Part shown: positions 6,130 to 6,241 of the stretch, one piece after another
How the letters are laid out: each line of letters opens with the position of its first letter
How positions within the stretch are numbered: position 1 is the first letter of the stretch
NCBI GenBank assembly: GCA_003454135.1
Contig: DMKW01000239.1
Location: 21,193-27,433 of the forward strand
Direction: 5' to 3'
Origin: Microbacteriaceae bacterium
Lineage (GTDB): Bacteria; Actinomycetota; Actinomycetes; Actinomycetales; Microbacteriaceae
Length of the DNA stretch: 6,241 nt
Position numbers and translations under genes: made by a program
The notes under the pieces: model-generated
What the model saw: the letters and a program-made list of their open reading frames with translations, nothing else
Database searches by the model: none
What the model was told of the DNA's origin: nothing

Positions 6130-6164
6130 AGTCATAAGAGAAAATTGCGCTAGATCGAGAATCG

Positions 6165-6174
6165 TTGCGCGCAA
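6165..6174. repeat. Perfect 10-bp palindrome TTGCGCGCAA
   Basis: A perfect palindrome upstream of the candidate promoter. Its half, TTGCGC, recurs at 6145-6150, exactly 20 bases away on the same face of the helix, and a TTGCAA palindrome lies at 6185-6190. This could be an upstream activator or repressor site; the function is unknown. Confidence 0.3.
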
Positions 6175-6241
6175 ACGCGCGATTTTGCAATAAAACTGCT
6201 TCTTGGCCGCGCGTCCGGATACAAAGCGCCGGAAACATCGG

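Larger units (their letters stand above)
6001..6241. other. Upstream regulatory region of the operon, no gene seen
   Basis: The 241 bases to the right edge carry no credible gene. One open frame of 65 codons on the minus strand (6238-6041) has no recognisable features and no ribosome-binding site. The region is visibly poorer in G+C than the genes around it, with stretches such as gattttgcaataaaac at 6181-6196. It is dense in short dyads, which fits a regulated promoter region. A weak TCCGG/CCGGA inverted repeat lies at 6214-6233, near the edge. Confidence 0.6.

Noticed and set aside
6041..6238. Minus-strand open frame of 65 codons upstream of the operon
   Set aside because: No ribosome-binding site, no recognisable motif, and it spans the promoter region with its dyads.

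Overview
The window looks like a piece of an actinobacterial chromosome, most likely Micrococcales and possibly Microbacteriaceae. This is inferred from the GC-rich coding sequence (roughly 60% by eye), the lipoprotein-anchored solute-binding protein, the fused two-domain transporter ATPase, and TypA beside the transport operon. Every gene I can support lies on the minus strand, so the window reads from right to left.

Layout from right to left. (1) 6241-6001 is a non-coding upstream region rich in short inverted repeats, with a candidate promoter and operator. (2) 6000-4378 is a family 5 extracellular solute-binding lipoprotein. (3) 4377-4192 is an intercistronic gap dominated by a near-perfect 16-bp stem-loop. 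(4) 4191-3262 is an OppB/DppB-type permease. (5) 3272-2322 is an OppC/DppC-type permease that overlaps the first permease by 11 bp. (6) 2325-562 is a single polypeptide carrying both nucleotide-binding domains (OppD plus OppF equivalents); it overlaps the second permease by 4 bp in a TTGA arrangement. (7) 561-297 is a non-coding gap with a structured leader. (8) 296-1 is the 5' part of typA (bipA), which runs off the left edge.

Genes 2 to 6 form a complete peptide importer: one lipid-anchored receptor, two membrane subunits and one double ATPase. The likely substrates are oligopeptides or dipeptides, though family 5 receptors can also bind other ligands. The order receptor, permease, permease, ATPase together with the overlaps indicates one operon. 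The stem-loop after the receptor gene is placed where it could let the receptor be made in excess over the membrane parts. TypA is a ribosome-associated translational GTPase on the same strand. I see no convincing terminator between the operon and typA, so read-through is possible.

I see no mobile element, CRISPR array, RNA gene or defence system. The window is mostly an ordinary transport operon. What deserves a second look is small in scale: the intercistronic hairpin, the repeat-rich operon promoter region, two TTG start codons, the structured typA leader, and a few residue-level features of TypA, the OppC-type permease and the ATPase.
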